Of a DNA stretch of 59,067 nucleotides, positions 16,974 to 25,220 are shown piece by piece; within the stretch, counting starts at the first letter, position 1; each line of letters begins with the position of its first letter. Source of the stretch: Vulcanimicrobiota bacterium. GTDB taxonomy: Bacteria; Vulcanimicrobiota; Vulcanimicrobiia; Vulcanimicrobiales; Vulcanimicrobiaceae. The notes under the pieces are model-generated. The model had not been told where the DNA came from and ran no database searches. It was given only the letters and a program-made list of their open reading frames with translations. The translations under genes and the position numbers were made by a program. Location: the NCBI GenBank assembly GCA_027307235.1, contig DAHUXH010000015.1:1-59067 (forward strand), given 5' to 3'.

Positions 16974-18098
16974 ATGCACGACGACATCAAGCGCGTGGTC
17001 ACCGGGACGCTGCACAGCCGGACGCGCCTGCACATGCTGGCCGACGACGGTCTGTTCACCGCTACGCATCTCGCGCGGTTTCTGCATCGCATCGTTCCGC
17101 TCGCGTCGCGCAGCCTTGACGACATCGAACGGTACGCGCGAGCGATTCCCGACGACCGTCTACGCGAGCAGGCGCTGGCGAGCATCAGCGGCAAAGCGTA
17201 TCACGTCGCCGGCGCCGCCATCTTCGCCACGTTTCTGCCCGATGACGCCGCCAAGCATTATATCGAGCTGGTCGCTCCGCTCGAAACGCTCTACGACTAT
17301 CTCGACAACCTGTGCGACCGCATGCCGAACGTCTCGCCCCAAGCCTTTCGCACGCTGCACGCAGCACTCGCCGACGCGCTCGACCCAGCCGCGCCGATCC
17401 GCGATTATTACGCCGACGGCCCAGCCGGCGACGACGGCGACTATTTGGCCTGGCTGGTTCGCCGCGTCAAGAGCGCGCTGCGCCGCATCGGCGGCCATCA
17501 CGCGTTGCTGCCACACTTGCGTGAAGCCGCGAGCTTCTATGCCGATCTGCAGACGTACAAGCATCTGCCGCGCGGCGAGCGCGAACGCGCCTGCATCGAG
17601 TGGTACGAACGCAACCGTGCGCGCTTCGCGCATTTGGAATGGTTCGAGTTCGCCAGCGCCTGCGGATCGCAGTTCCACGTGTACGCACCACTCTATGCGC
17701 TCTTCGCGGGACAGACCTACGCCATCGACGCGACCTATGCCGCGTACTTTCCACCCGTGTGCGCGCTGCACGTGCTCTTCGACTACTTCATCGACCACAC
17801 CGAAGACCGGCTGCACGGAGAACTGAATTTCGTCGATTGCTATCCATCGCGCGGCGTGATGGTCGAGCGGCTGGGAGCCCTGGCCGCGCAGGCGGCGTCG
17901 TCGTTTGCCCACCTGCCGCAACCGCGCGTACACCGCTTCGTGTTGCGCATTATGACGCTCTTCTATCTCACCCACCCGAAGGTGTTCGCGCAGGGCCTCG
18001 ACGGGACGGCGCTTCGTCTCCTGGCCGCGATTCGCGAGGCCTTCACCGCACCCCGACAGGCTCCTAGCGCTGACGATTGGAGAGAACGCCCGGCATGA
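16974..18098 (+). CDS. DUF2600 / YtpB-family terpene synthase homologue
   Basis: A 374-residue all-alpha protein of the DUF2600 family, whose known member YtpB of Bacillus is tetraprenyl-beta-curcumene synthase, a class of terpene synthase without classical motifs. Family marks visible here: SISGKAYHVAGAAIFA (residues 70-85), ETLYDYLDNLCDR with an Asp-rich stretch at 108-115, and LFDYFIDHTEDRLHGELNF near residue 265, followed by a Cys-Tyr-Pro-Ser-Arg segment. The Asp-rich motifs probably bind Mg and diphosphate of a long prenyl substrate. No other terpenoid gene is adjacent. The stop overlaps the M28 peptidase start (ATGA). Confidence 0.8.
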   Translation: MHDDIKRVVTGTLHSRTRLHMLADDGLFTATHLARFLHRIVPLASRSLDDIERYARAIPDDRLREQALASISGKAYHVAGAAIFATFLPDDAAKHYIELVAPLETLYDYLDNLCDRMPNVSPQAFRTLHAALADALDPAAPIRDYYADGPAGDDGDYLAWLVRRVKSALRRIGGHHALLPHLREAASFYADLQTYKHLPRGERERACIEWYERNRARFAHLEWFEFASACGSQFHVYAPLYALFAGQTYAIDATYAAYFPPVCALHVLFDYFIDHTEDRLHGELNFVDCYPSRGVMVERLGALAAQAASSFAHLPQPRVHRFVLRIMTLFYLTHPKVFAQGLDGTALRLLAAIREAFTAPRQAPSADDWRERPA

Positions 18099-19948
18099 AC
18101 TCTCGAAAAGCCATCGGCCTCATGCTCTTGTGGACGCTGCTCGCAAGCGTGACCGACACCGATCAGCAGCGCTGGGAACAGCAGTTCTTGGATATTCCAA
18201 GCGCGTCGGAGACCATGAACACTTCGAAGATCATCGACGCGCAAGCGCACTACCCCGGGACACCGGGCGACCATGCGATCGCGCAGTTCATGCGCGACAA
18301 ACTCGCCGAATTCGGCTTTGACGCGCGCATCGAGCCGTTTTACAGCGAAGTGTACACGCCCAAACGTCTGGTGTTGCAGTTGATGACCAAGCCGACGGTC
18401 GACTTCGATCTGCGCGAAGGCGGAGTCGACGGTGACGACGCCGCGTCGCGGCCCGATGCCGGCATTCCGTTCAACGCATTCAGCGCGAGCGCGAACGTCA
18501 CCGCACCGCTGGTCTATGCGGGCCGAGGTCTCGACGCCGACTACACCACGCTTGCCGGCGCCCACGTCGACGTTCGCGGGAAGATCGTGCTCGTGCGCTA
18601 CGGCGCGGAGTTTCGCGGTTTGCTGGCGCGGCGCGCCGCCGATCGCGGCGCAACCGGTGTCTTGTTCTACAACGATCCGATCGACGAGAACCGTGGAACC
18701 GGACAGCCTTACCCGAACGGCCCCTTTCGTCCGTCAGGTTCGGTGCAACGCGGAAGTCTGGGATATCCGCCGGTGAAGATCCCGGCGCTCCCGATTTCGG
18801 CGCAGGTTGCCGCGCAACTGATCGGCGCGCTGCATGGTATCGCCGCTCCGGATACGATGCGCGGTGCCCTCGCGGTGCCGTACGTGTTGGGGATGACGCC
18901 GGCCGGCGTTCATCTGAACGTGCAACTCACCAAAAGCGTGGTCACGCTGTGGAACACCGTCGGCGTGCTTCCCGGGACCGACGCATCGCAAAGCGTTGTG
19001 TTCGGCGGCCATCGCGACGCGTGGGCATACGGTGTCACCGACAACGGCTCGGGGATCGCGGCACTCTTGGAGGCTGCGCGCGGATTGGGCTTCCTCTACC
19101 AGAGCGGTTGGCGCCCGCATCGCTCGATCTACGTCGTCGGATTTGACGGAGAAGAGATCGGCGAAGCCGGTTCGCAGACGTTCGTCGCGCAGCACAAGTT
19201 CGAACTGCAGCGCGGCTGCGTGGCATACGTCAACGCCGACGAAGTCACGACCGGTCCGACCTTCGGCGGCGATGCGGCGGCGGCGCTCGCGCCGCTGGTC
19301 GTCGGCGCCACGCACGTGGTCAGCGATCCGTCGCATCCGCACGAGAGCGTGTTCGACTACTGGCACAGACAATCGCCCGCAACGCATCTGCGATCGCCGG
19401 GCGGCGGTTCGGATTTCGAGCCTTTTCTCTATCAGCTCGGCATCCCGACCTTGGAGGTCGGATTTTTCGGTCCATTCGGCGTCTACCATTCGGCGTACGA
19501 CGATCTTGCCTACGCAACGAAGATCGCCGATCCCGGATTCGTCAACCACCGCACCGAGGCCCAACTGCTCGGCGTGATGGCGATTCGGCTGGCAGGCTCG
19601 CCCGCGATTCCCTATCAGCTCTCCGCCTTCGCACCAGCGATGAACGCGCAGCTCACCGCGCTGGAAGCGCATTATGCCGGAGCGCCGCTCGGCGCGGTCC
19701 ACCAAGCGATCGCGCGATTCGAGTTAGCCGCTGCGCGCTTCGATGCGCGCGACGGCGCGCGCGACCAGGCACGCGCGATCGATGCCGTGCGCACGCTCGA
19801 CGCGATCTTCTACGGACGGCGTGGATATGCGGCCGTTGCCTTCCCCGACCTCACGAGCGCGCTCGACTCCGGTTCGAAGGATGCCGTCGCCGCCGCGGCG
19901 CTGCGGGTTGCCGCGCAGATCGACCGCGCGCGCGACGACGTGCGGTAA
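18095..19948 (+). CDS. M28B-type metallopeptidase (glutamate carboxypeptidase II-like)
   Basis: A 617-residue secreted peptidase. A hydrophobic N-terminal segment (residues 6-18) serves as signal or anchor. A protease-associated (PA) domain follows (about 130-200; VRGKIVLVRYG, ATGVLFYNDP), then the M28 catalytic domain with zinc ligands in GGHRDAWAYG, VTDNGSG and DGEEIGEAGS, and the late VYHSAYDD His. A C-terminal helical dimerisation-like region completes the PSMA-like layout. It should trim short peptides outside the cytoplasm. The ATG at 18095 overlaps the previous stop, with GGAGAG 10 nt upstream; an upstream in-frame start at 18077 is less likely. Confidence 0.85.
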   Translation: MNSRKAIGLMLLWTLLASVTDTDQQRWEQQFLDIPSASETMNTSKIIDAQAHYPGTPGDHAIAQFMRDKLAEFGFDARIEPFYSEVYTPKRLVLQLMTKPTVDFDLREGGVDGDDAASRPDAGIPFNAFSASANVTAPLVYAGRGLDADYTTLAGAHVDVRGKIVLVRYGAEFRGLLARRAADRGATGVLFYNDPIDENRGTGQPYPNGPFRPSGSVQRGSLGYPPVKIPALPISAQVAAQLIGALHGIAAPDTMRGALAVPYVLGMTPAGVHLNVQLTKSVVTLWNTVGVLPGTDASQSVVFGGHRDAWAYGVTDNGSGIAALLEAARGLGFLYQSGWRPHRSIYVVGFDGEEIGEAGSQTFVAQHKFELQRGCVAYVNADEVTTGPTFGGDAAAALAPLVVGATHVVSDPSHPHESVFDYWHRQSPATHLRSPGGGSDFEPFLYQLGIPTLEVGFFGPFGVYHSAYDDLAYATKIADPGFVNHRTEAQLLGVMAIRLAGSPAIPYQLSAFAPAMNAQLTALEAHYAGAPLGAVHQAIARFELAAARFDARDGARDQARAIDAVRTLDAIFYGRRGYAAVAFPDLTSALDSGSKDAVAAAALRVAAQIDRARDDVR

Positions 19949-19954
19949 CACTGC

Positions 19955-20797
19955 ATGCGCATAGCGGTCTTCGGCGCGAGCGGATTTATCGGCGGACACC
20001 TGACCGCGGCATTGCGCGCGCGCGGCGATGACGTGCATGCCGGTTCCCTGCGCGATCCGGCAGCCGCTGCGCACCTCGCGGACGGCTGCGACGTCGTCGT
20101 GAATCTGTCGGGCGAGCCGATCGGACAACGCTGGAACGCAGCCGTCAAACGCGCCATCGGCGAAAGCCGCGTCGAGCTGCCGCGCCGTTTCATCGAGGCA
20201 CTGGCGGCAGCCAAGCACCTACCGCGGGCATACATCTCGGCCTCGGCGGTCGGCTACTATGGGTCGAGCGAGCGACGGACATTTACGGAAAGCAGCCCGC
20301 CCGGCAGCGATTTTCTCGCCGACGTCTGCGTTCGCTGGGAGCGTGAGGCCGATCTGGCAGGCGCGCTCGGGATGCGCGTCGCGAAGATTCGCACTGCGCT
20401 TGCGCTCGGCAACGGCGGCGCGCTTGCGAAGATCGTGCCGCCGTTTCGGTTGGGACTGGGCGGCATCATCGGCAGCGGTCGTCAATGGTTTCCTTGGATT
20501 CACATCGATGATCTCGTCGGCATCTATCTTCTGGCGATCGACGGCGCGGACGGCGTGCTCAACGCCGTCGCACCCAATCCGGTCACCAACGCGCAGTTCA
20601 CGCACGCGCTCGGGCGCGCGCTCCACCGCCCGACCATCGTCACCACGCCCACGTTCGCGCTACGCACGATGCTCGGTGAAGGCGCCGACGTCGTCCTCAC
20701 CGGCCAGCGTGTCCTTCCCGAACGCACGCTCGCGCTCGGATATCGCTTCGTCTATGAAACCATCGACGATGCGCTCCACGCGATCCTCGGAGACTAA
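19955..20797 (+). CDS. TIGR01777 family SDR (YfcH/SulA-like)
   Basis: A 280-residue NAD(P)-binding protein of the TIGR01777 group. The N-terminal VFGASGFIGGHL is the nucleotide-binding motif; NLSGEPIGQRWN, SASAVGYYG and FPWIHIDDLVGI are hallmarks of this group. E. coli YfcH belongs to it, and plant and cyanobacterial homologues affect cell or plastid division, but the reaction is not established. Length is normal. It ends the forward run that began near 9.7 kb and is convergent with trxB, with only 10 bp between stops. Confidence 0.85.
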   Translation: MRIAVFGASGFIGGHLTAALRARGDDVHAGSLRDPAAAAHLADGCDVVVNLSGEPIGQRWNAAVKRAIGESRVELPRRFIEALAAAKHLPRAYISASAVGYYGSSERRTFTESSPPGSDFLADVCVRWEREADLAGALGMRVAKIRTALALGNGGALAKIVPPFRLGLGGIIGSGRQWFPWIHIDDLVGIYLLAIDGADGVLNAVAPNPVTNAQFTHALGRALHRPTIVTTPTFALRTMLGEGADVVLTGQRVLPERTLALGYRFVYETIDDALHAILGD

Positions 20798-20807
20798 GAC
20801 GCTCGTT

Positions 20808-21743
20808 CTACACGGCGGCGTGCATCGAGAATTCGAGCGCTTCGAGATACTTCTCGGCGTCCATCGCCGCTTTGCAGCCCGCGCCCGCAGCCGTGATCGC
20901 CTGCTTGTACCGCAGATCGCTCACGTCGCCGGCAACGAAGACGCCGGTGACGTTGGTCGCCGTGCCGTCCGGCGTGAGAATGTATCCGGCCGGATCGAGG
21001 TCGATCTGTCCGCGGAATATCTCTGTGTTGGGCGTGTGACCGATGGCGATGAAGAGCGCATCGGCAGCAAGATCATGGACGCTATCGTCCATGACGTTGC
21101 GCAAGCGCAGACCGGTCATGACCGGCGCGCCCAGCACTTCTTCGATGACGGTGTTCCACACGAATTCGATTTTGTCGTTGGCGAGCGCGCGGTCGGCCAT
21201 GATCTTGCTCGCGCGCAACGAGTCTCGACGATGGATCACGGTCACCTTGCGTCCGAAGCGCGTTAGGAAGAGCGCCTCCTCCATCGCCGAATCTCCGCCG
21301 CCGGCAACGACGATGTGCTTGTCGCGGAAGAACGCGCCGTCGCAGGTCGCGCACGTCGAGACCCCGCGGCCGCGCAGTTTCTCTTCACCGGGAATATTCA
21401 GCCAGCGCGCGCTCGCACCGGTGGCGATGATTACTATCTTGGCCTGATACTCGGCCTCCGCCGTGCGAACGATCAGCGGCCTCGTCGAGAAATCGACCGA
21501 CGTCGCATCGACGTTCTCGATGCGAGCGCCGAAGCGCTCGGCTTGTTTGCGGAACTCTTCCATCAGTTCCGGACCCATGATGCCCTCGGCGAAACCGGGG
21601 TAATTTTCGACTTCCGTCGTCAACATGAGTTGCCCGCCGTAGAGGCCGCCGGCGAGCACGAGCGGGTTGAGATTCGCGCGCGCGGCGTAGACGGCGGCGG
21701 TAAGGCCGGCGGGGCCGGACCCGATGATAATGACGCGTTCCAT
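20808..21743 (-). CDS. trxB: Thioredoxin reductase
   Basis: A 311-residue low-molecular-weight thioredoxin reductase. FAD motif GSGPAGLTAAVYAARA at residues 8-23; redox-active pair CATC (Cys131, Cys134); NADPH motif GGGDSAMEEALFL; and a second FAD motif GVFVAGDVSD. It reduces thioredoxin with NADPH in the cytosol. The ATG at 21743 gives the usual N-terminus; the open frame extends upstream to 22331 but runs antisense to the neighbouring gene. The 62-bp gap to the divergent HTH/metallo-beta-lactamase gene probably holds both promoters. Confidence 0.93.
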   Translation of the reverse strand: MERVIIIGSGPAGLTAAVYAARANLNPLVLAGGLYGGQLMLTTEVENYPGFAEGIMGPELMEEFRKQAERFGARIENVDATSVDFSTRPLIVRTAEAEYQAKIVIIATGASARWLNIPGEEKLRGRGVSTCATCDGAFFRDKHIVVAGGGDSAMEEALFLTRFGRKVTVIHRRDSLRASKIMADRALANDKIEFVWNTVIEEVLGAPVMTGLRLRNVMDDSVHDLAADALFIAIGHTPNTEIFRGQIDLDPAGYILTPDGTATNVTGVFVAGDVSDLRYKQAITAAGAGCKAAMDAEKYLEALEFSMHAAV

Positions 21744-21805
21744 GATGCGCCCGTTTCGACCGCCGGCCGGGGGGTTCCGGTTGCACCGCGGCGGAACCAT
21801 TCTCC

Positions 21806-22636
21806 ATGATCGCGCTCGAAGACGAATTCGGCGACATCCTGCGTAAGGCCATGCGTGGACACCGCATCGACACGCGCGCTCTCGCAGCGGCGAGCGGCAT
21901 CGCCGTTTCCAGCATCGAGGGCTGGCTGCGCTATCACGGCTCGGCTCGCGACGACGAGGCGCGCACGCTCGCGACGTTGCTGCACCTGGACCCCGGAAAA
22001 CTCGCCGACAGCGCGGCGAAACGATGGGCACCGCCGCAGATCGCGCATCCCGACGTGCGTCACCATCCGCAAGACCCGCATCCGAGCAACGGGTACGTCT
22101 TCTTTCTCGACGGCGGGCAGCGTGCGGCGCTCGTCGACCCCGCCGGCCTGCCGCGCAACCTGTTGCGCGTCTTACGCGACGGGGCCTATCACCTGCAATA
22201 CATTCTCGTGACGCACAAGCATGCCGATCATTGCGACGCGACCGCCGACGTGGCCGCAGCCTTTCCGAACGCGAAGATCGTGATGCACCGCGACGACGTT
22301 CATGCCATCGGGTCTCTCGCTTCCAAAGCAACGCTCGTCAAAGACGGCGAGGATCTCCCCTTCGGCGACGACGGCGTGCGCATACGCATGCTCCACACGC
22401 CCGGTCACACCGACGGCTCGGCGTGCTATCTCGTGCGCTCGGCCCTGTTCACCGGCGACACGCTCTTTGCCGGAAGCGTCGGCGGCGCGGTCGCGGACCA
22501 CGCTACCTACGCCGACCTGCTGCACGGCATCCAATCGAAGCTGTTCACGCTGCCGGACGACACGGTGGTGATGCCCGGTCACGGACCGCCGACCACGCTC
22601 GCGTTGGAAAAAGCTCACAACCCGTTCTTTCCATGA
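21806..22636 (+). CDS. HTH-metallo-beta-lactamase fusion hydrolase
   Basis: A 276-residue protein with two parts. Residues 1-70 read as a small helical domain like a Cro/C1-type HTH (ALAAASGIAVSSIEGWLRYHG, with the second helix as recognition helix). Residues ~95-276 are a metallo-beta-lactamase-fold hydrolase close to glyoxalase II: THKHADHCDA (136-145), HTPGHTDGSA, FTGDTLF and a late MPGHGPPTT supply the metal ligands. It could hydrolyse a thioester or glutathione-type conjugate; whether the N-terminal part binds DNA or only resembles an HTH is open. Divergent from trxB. Confidence 0.7.
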   Translation: MIALEDEFGDILRKAMRGHRIDTRALAAASGIAVSSIEGWLRYHGSARDDEARTLATLLHLDPGKLADSAAKRWAPPQIAHPDVRHHPQDPHPSNGYVFFLDGGQRAALVDPAGLPRNLLRVLRDGAYHLQYILVTHKHADHCDATADVAAAFPNAKIVMHRDDVHAIGSLASKATLVKDGEDLPFGDDGVRIRMLHTPGHTDGSACYLVRSALFTGDTLFAGSVGGAVADHATYADLLHGIQSKLFTLPDDTVVMPGHGPPTTLALEKAHNPFFP

Positions 22637-22975
22637 CGTGCGAACGGCCGTGACCGTGGTCGAGGCGCCGTCGTCGGTGTCGATGCGCGCGGAGGTGCGC
22701 GGCGCGGCTCGATCGTTATCGCGAATCAGTTCGAAGGCGATCGTCGCCGTTCCCGAACGTGAAAGGGTGACCCAAGTCTGCGTGGGCGAGCAGAGCTGCG
22801 GCGTGCAAAACGCCGCGATCCAGCCCGACGCAACGCCGCTTGCGCGCAGATGAATGCGCGCGTTCGGCGTCCCGCGCACGGTGAGCGCGTACTTCGCGGC
22901 CGACGGCGTCACCGTCGGAAGGTCGGCACCGTGCCACGGCGATAGCGTCAGGATAGTTGCGAGGAAGAGCAGCAT
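22637..22975 (-). CDS. Small secreted protein, 3' end unresolved
   Basis: The start is well supported: the ATG at 22975 follows a strong GGAGGA ribosome-binding site, and the first codons give a signal peptide (MLLFLATILTLSP). The visible part of about 113 residues includes a Cys pair (AFCTPQLCSP) and a beta-rich pattern (WVTLSRSGTATIAFEL). The frame then stays open antisense through the convergent metallo-beta-lactamase gene to 22172, where the amino-acid pattern turns shadow-like. Either the natural stop was lost by a small indel or sequence error, or the tail is really read. A shift of one frame would stop near 22616. It is the last gene of the ABC-2 exporter operon. Function unknown. Confidence 0.45.
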
Positions 22976-22996
22976 GGCGATTCCTCCGGTGCGCGC

Positions 22997-23770
22997 TTAT
23001 GCGCGCAGTTTGTAACCGACCGCGACCATGCGCCACGCGACCGCCGTCGCGGCAACAGCGAGCGTGGTGACGACCCCCACCGACAGTGCCGGCGACAGAT
23101 AGCTCTGACCGGTGTAGCTCAGCCGGAAAGCGTCGATCATGTAAAAGATCGGATTGATCAGCTCGAGCGAGCGCAGCGCCGGCGGCAACATCGTCGCAGC
23201 GGTGAACACGCCGCCGACGAAGACCAGCGGCGTGATCGCGAACGTCGTCAAGACCGCAATATGATCGAACTTCTCGGCGAGCAGACCGACGATCAATCCG
23301 AGCGACGAGAACAGCACCGAGACGATCGTGATGAGCAGCAAGAAGATGCCCCACTGCTGCGGCACGGCGTGGACGAGCACGATGCCGAGGATGGTGATCA
23401 GGCCGGCGATCACATAGGCGCGCCCCAAGCTGCCGAGCAGGAAACCCAAGACGATCTCGGTCGCCGAGAGCGGTGCGATCAGCAGTTCCTGAATCGCGTT
23501 CATAAAGCGCATTTGGAAGAGCGAGCTCGAACACTCGCCGTACGATGCGTCGATGACCTGCAGCATGATCAAGCCGGGGATCAAGAACTGTGCGTACGAC
23601 ACGCCTTGCAGACTCGGTATCCTACTTCCGAGCGCCACGCCGAACACGAAGACGTAGAGCAGCGTTGTGATGACCGGCGGCCAGAGCACCTGATTGATGA
23701 TCTTCAGACTGCGAACCATCTCGCGTTTGATCAGCGTCCACAGCGAGACCATGTTGATGGCGGTATTCAT
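22997..23770 (-). CDS. ABC-2 type transporter permease
   Basis: A 257-residue integral membrane protein with six predicted transmembrane segments, typical of ABC-2 exporters (DrrB/NodJ type), with the ABC-2 signature region before the last helix (FVGGVFTAATMLPPALRSL ... NPIFYMIDAFR). It pairs with the adjacent ATPase to export a drug, lipid or polysaccharide; the substrate is not predictable. The ATG at 23770 overlaps the ATPase stop by 4 bp (ATGA), so the two are translationally coupled; a longer in-frame start lies inside the ATPase gene and is rejected. Confidence 0.88.
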   Translation of the reverse strand: MNTAINMVSLWTLIKREMVRSLKIINQVLWPPVITTLLYVFVFGVALGSRIPSLQGVSYAQFLIPGLIMLQVIDASYGECSSSLFQMRFMNAIQELLIAPLSATEIVLGFLLGSLGRAYVIAGLITILGIVLVHAVPQQWGIFLLLITIVSVLFSSLGLIVGLLAEKFDHIAVLTTFAITPLVFVGGVFTAATMLPPALRSLELINPIFYMIDAFRLSYTGQSYLSPALSVGVVTTLAVAATAVAWRMVAVGYKLRA

Positions 23771-24468
23771 CGGCGCGTCAGCTCCAAGAAGACGTCCTGC
23801 AAACTGTCGCCGCTCGCGAGAAGTTCGGTCGTCGGCTTGAGCGCGACCAGTTTTCCGGCACGCACGATGCCGATGTTCCGGCAGAGTTCTTCGGCTTCTT
23901 CTAAATAGTGCGTGGTCAGGAAGATCGTGAGACCTTCGGCATTGAGCGCGCGCAGCATCGACCACAACTCCAGACGCAACTCGACGTCAACACCCGCCGT
24001 CGGTTCGTCGAGAATCAACAGTTTCGGCGAGTGGACCAGCGCGCGCGCCAGTGTGAGACGTCGCTTCATCCCGCCCGAGAGCTTGAGGTAATCCTTGCTC
24101 GCCCACTCCTTCAAACCGAAGCGCTCGAGCAATTCGTCGACACGCGCACGCACCGAGCGATGAGATATTCCGTAGTATCCGGCCTGATAGAGCAGAACGT
24201 CGCGAATCGACAGGTAGCGGTCAAAGTTATATTCTTGCGGTGCGAGTCCGACCAGGCGGCGTGCCTCACGCCATTCGCGCACGTTATCGTGACCGAAGAC
24301 GGAGATCGAGCCGCTCGTGGCGTGCACGAGACCGACGATCGAGTTGATGCTGGTCGTCTTTCCCGCACCGTTGGGACCGAGAAATCCGAAGAAGTCGCCG
24401 GCTTCGACCCGAAACGACATGCCGCCGACGGCGGTGAACGCACCGTAGCGCTTGACGAGTCCGTCCAC
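23767..24468 (-). CDS. ABC transporter ATP-binding protein
   Basis: A 233-residue nucleotide-binding subunit of an ABC-2 exporter (CcmA/DrrA-type). Walker A is GPNGAGKTT (residues 31-39), the signature is LSGGMKRR, Walker B is LLILDEPTAGVD, and the switch His is in LTTHYLEEAEEL. The GTG at 24468 is the annotated start, but the family usually has about ten more residues; the frame is open upstream (…AALHVDGLVKRYG) into the end of the metallophosphoesterase gene with no ATG/GTG, so a rarer start such as CTG may be used. Confidence 0.88.
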   Translation of the reverse strand: MDGLVKRYGAFTAVGGMSFRVEAGDFFGFLGPNGAGKTTSINSIVGLVHATSGSISVFGHDNVREWREARRLVGLAPQEYNFDRYLSIRDVLLYQAGYYGISHRSVRARVDELLERFGLKEWASKDYLKLSGGMKRRLTLARALVHSPKLLILDEPTAGVDVELRLELWSMLRALNAEGLTIFLTTHYLEEAEELCRNIGIVRAGKLVALKPTTELLASGDSLQDVFLELTRR

Positions 24469-24494
24469 GTGGAGGGCCGCGGTCGACGAGCCGT

Positions 24495-25217
24495 TCAGGG
24501 AATGCTGTGTGCTAATTTCTTGTACCTATGGCGGCGCAGAGTGGCGATGAGTTGGTCGCTTCCTGGAATACCGCTGTCGGCGATTTGGGTTGCGACTTTC
24601 TTGACGTCGAAATCGACACGGCGATGCTTGACTTGCCAACCGCCTGGGCGGCGGGTGAGCAGCGCATAGGCGGCGCGCGGGTCACCGTCCTTCGGAATCC
24701 CGGCCGACGCGACGTTCACGAGCAGTTGCCCGCGCCACGTGCGCACGTACGGCAAGTGCAGATGGCCGAAGGCGATCACCGCGGCACGCTCGTCACCGAT
24801 CAAACGTTCGAGCGTCGCATCGTCGGCATCGGGCCACAGCTGCTCCTCGTCGTTGGACGGGTTGGCGTGAACCACCAAGAGTTCACCGTCGCACAGGCGG
24901 ATCGTCGCGGGCAGCGCGCGCAGCCACTCGATCCATTTCTCACCGAGGTCGCGACGGTTCCACTCGATCTGCGACGCTTCCAGCGCTTCGAACCCATCCA
25001 GCGATTCGCTTGCGATGTAGCGATCCGTGTTCCCGCGAATGCACTGCGCTCCGATCTCCGTCAAACGCTGCAAGACCTTCTTCGGCTTCGGGCCGTCCAA
25101 GCAGTGATCACCCGCGGCGATCACGACGTCCGCACCGCCTTGGTGTTCGAGATCCGACAGACAGGCGTCGAGTCCGACCAGATTGCCGTGAATGTCAGAG
25201 AGAATCGCTATGCGCAT
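24495..25217 (-). CDS. Metallophosphoesterase
   Basis: A 240-residue calcineurin-like phosphoesterase. Metal-binding motifs in order: LSDIHGNL (residues 6-13), AGDHCLDG, RGNTD, VVHANPS and AFGHLHLP. This is the pattern of the YfcE/YmdB/Icc-like group of small phosphodiesterases; the phosphodiester substrate is unknown. It lies 3 bp after the pentein gene and overlaps the start region of the ABC ATPase, so all four genes are likely one transcript. Confidence 0.85.
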   Translation of the reverse strand: MRIAILSDIHGNLVGLDACLSDLEHQGGADVVIAAGDHCLDGPKPKKVLQRLTEIGAQCIRGNTDRYIASESLDGFEALEASQIEWNRRDLGEKWIEWLRALPATIRLCDGELLVVHANPSNDEEQLWPDADDATLERLIGDERAAVIAFGHLHLPYVRTWRGQLLVNVASAGIPKDGDPRAAYALLTRRPGGWQVKHRRVDFDVKKVATQIADSGIPGSDQLIATLRRHRYKKLAHSIP

Positions 25218-25220
25218 GCG

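Noticed and set aside
18350-18370. A GTGTACAC stretch resembling the repeat tip
   Set aside because: It lies inside the M28 peptidase gene, with no flanking palindrome; coincidence.
20808-22331. Extended TrxB frame with ~195 extra N-terminal residues
   Set aside because: The extension is antisense to the metallo-beta-lactamase gene, while ATG at 21743 gives a standard thioredoxin reductase.
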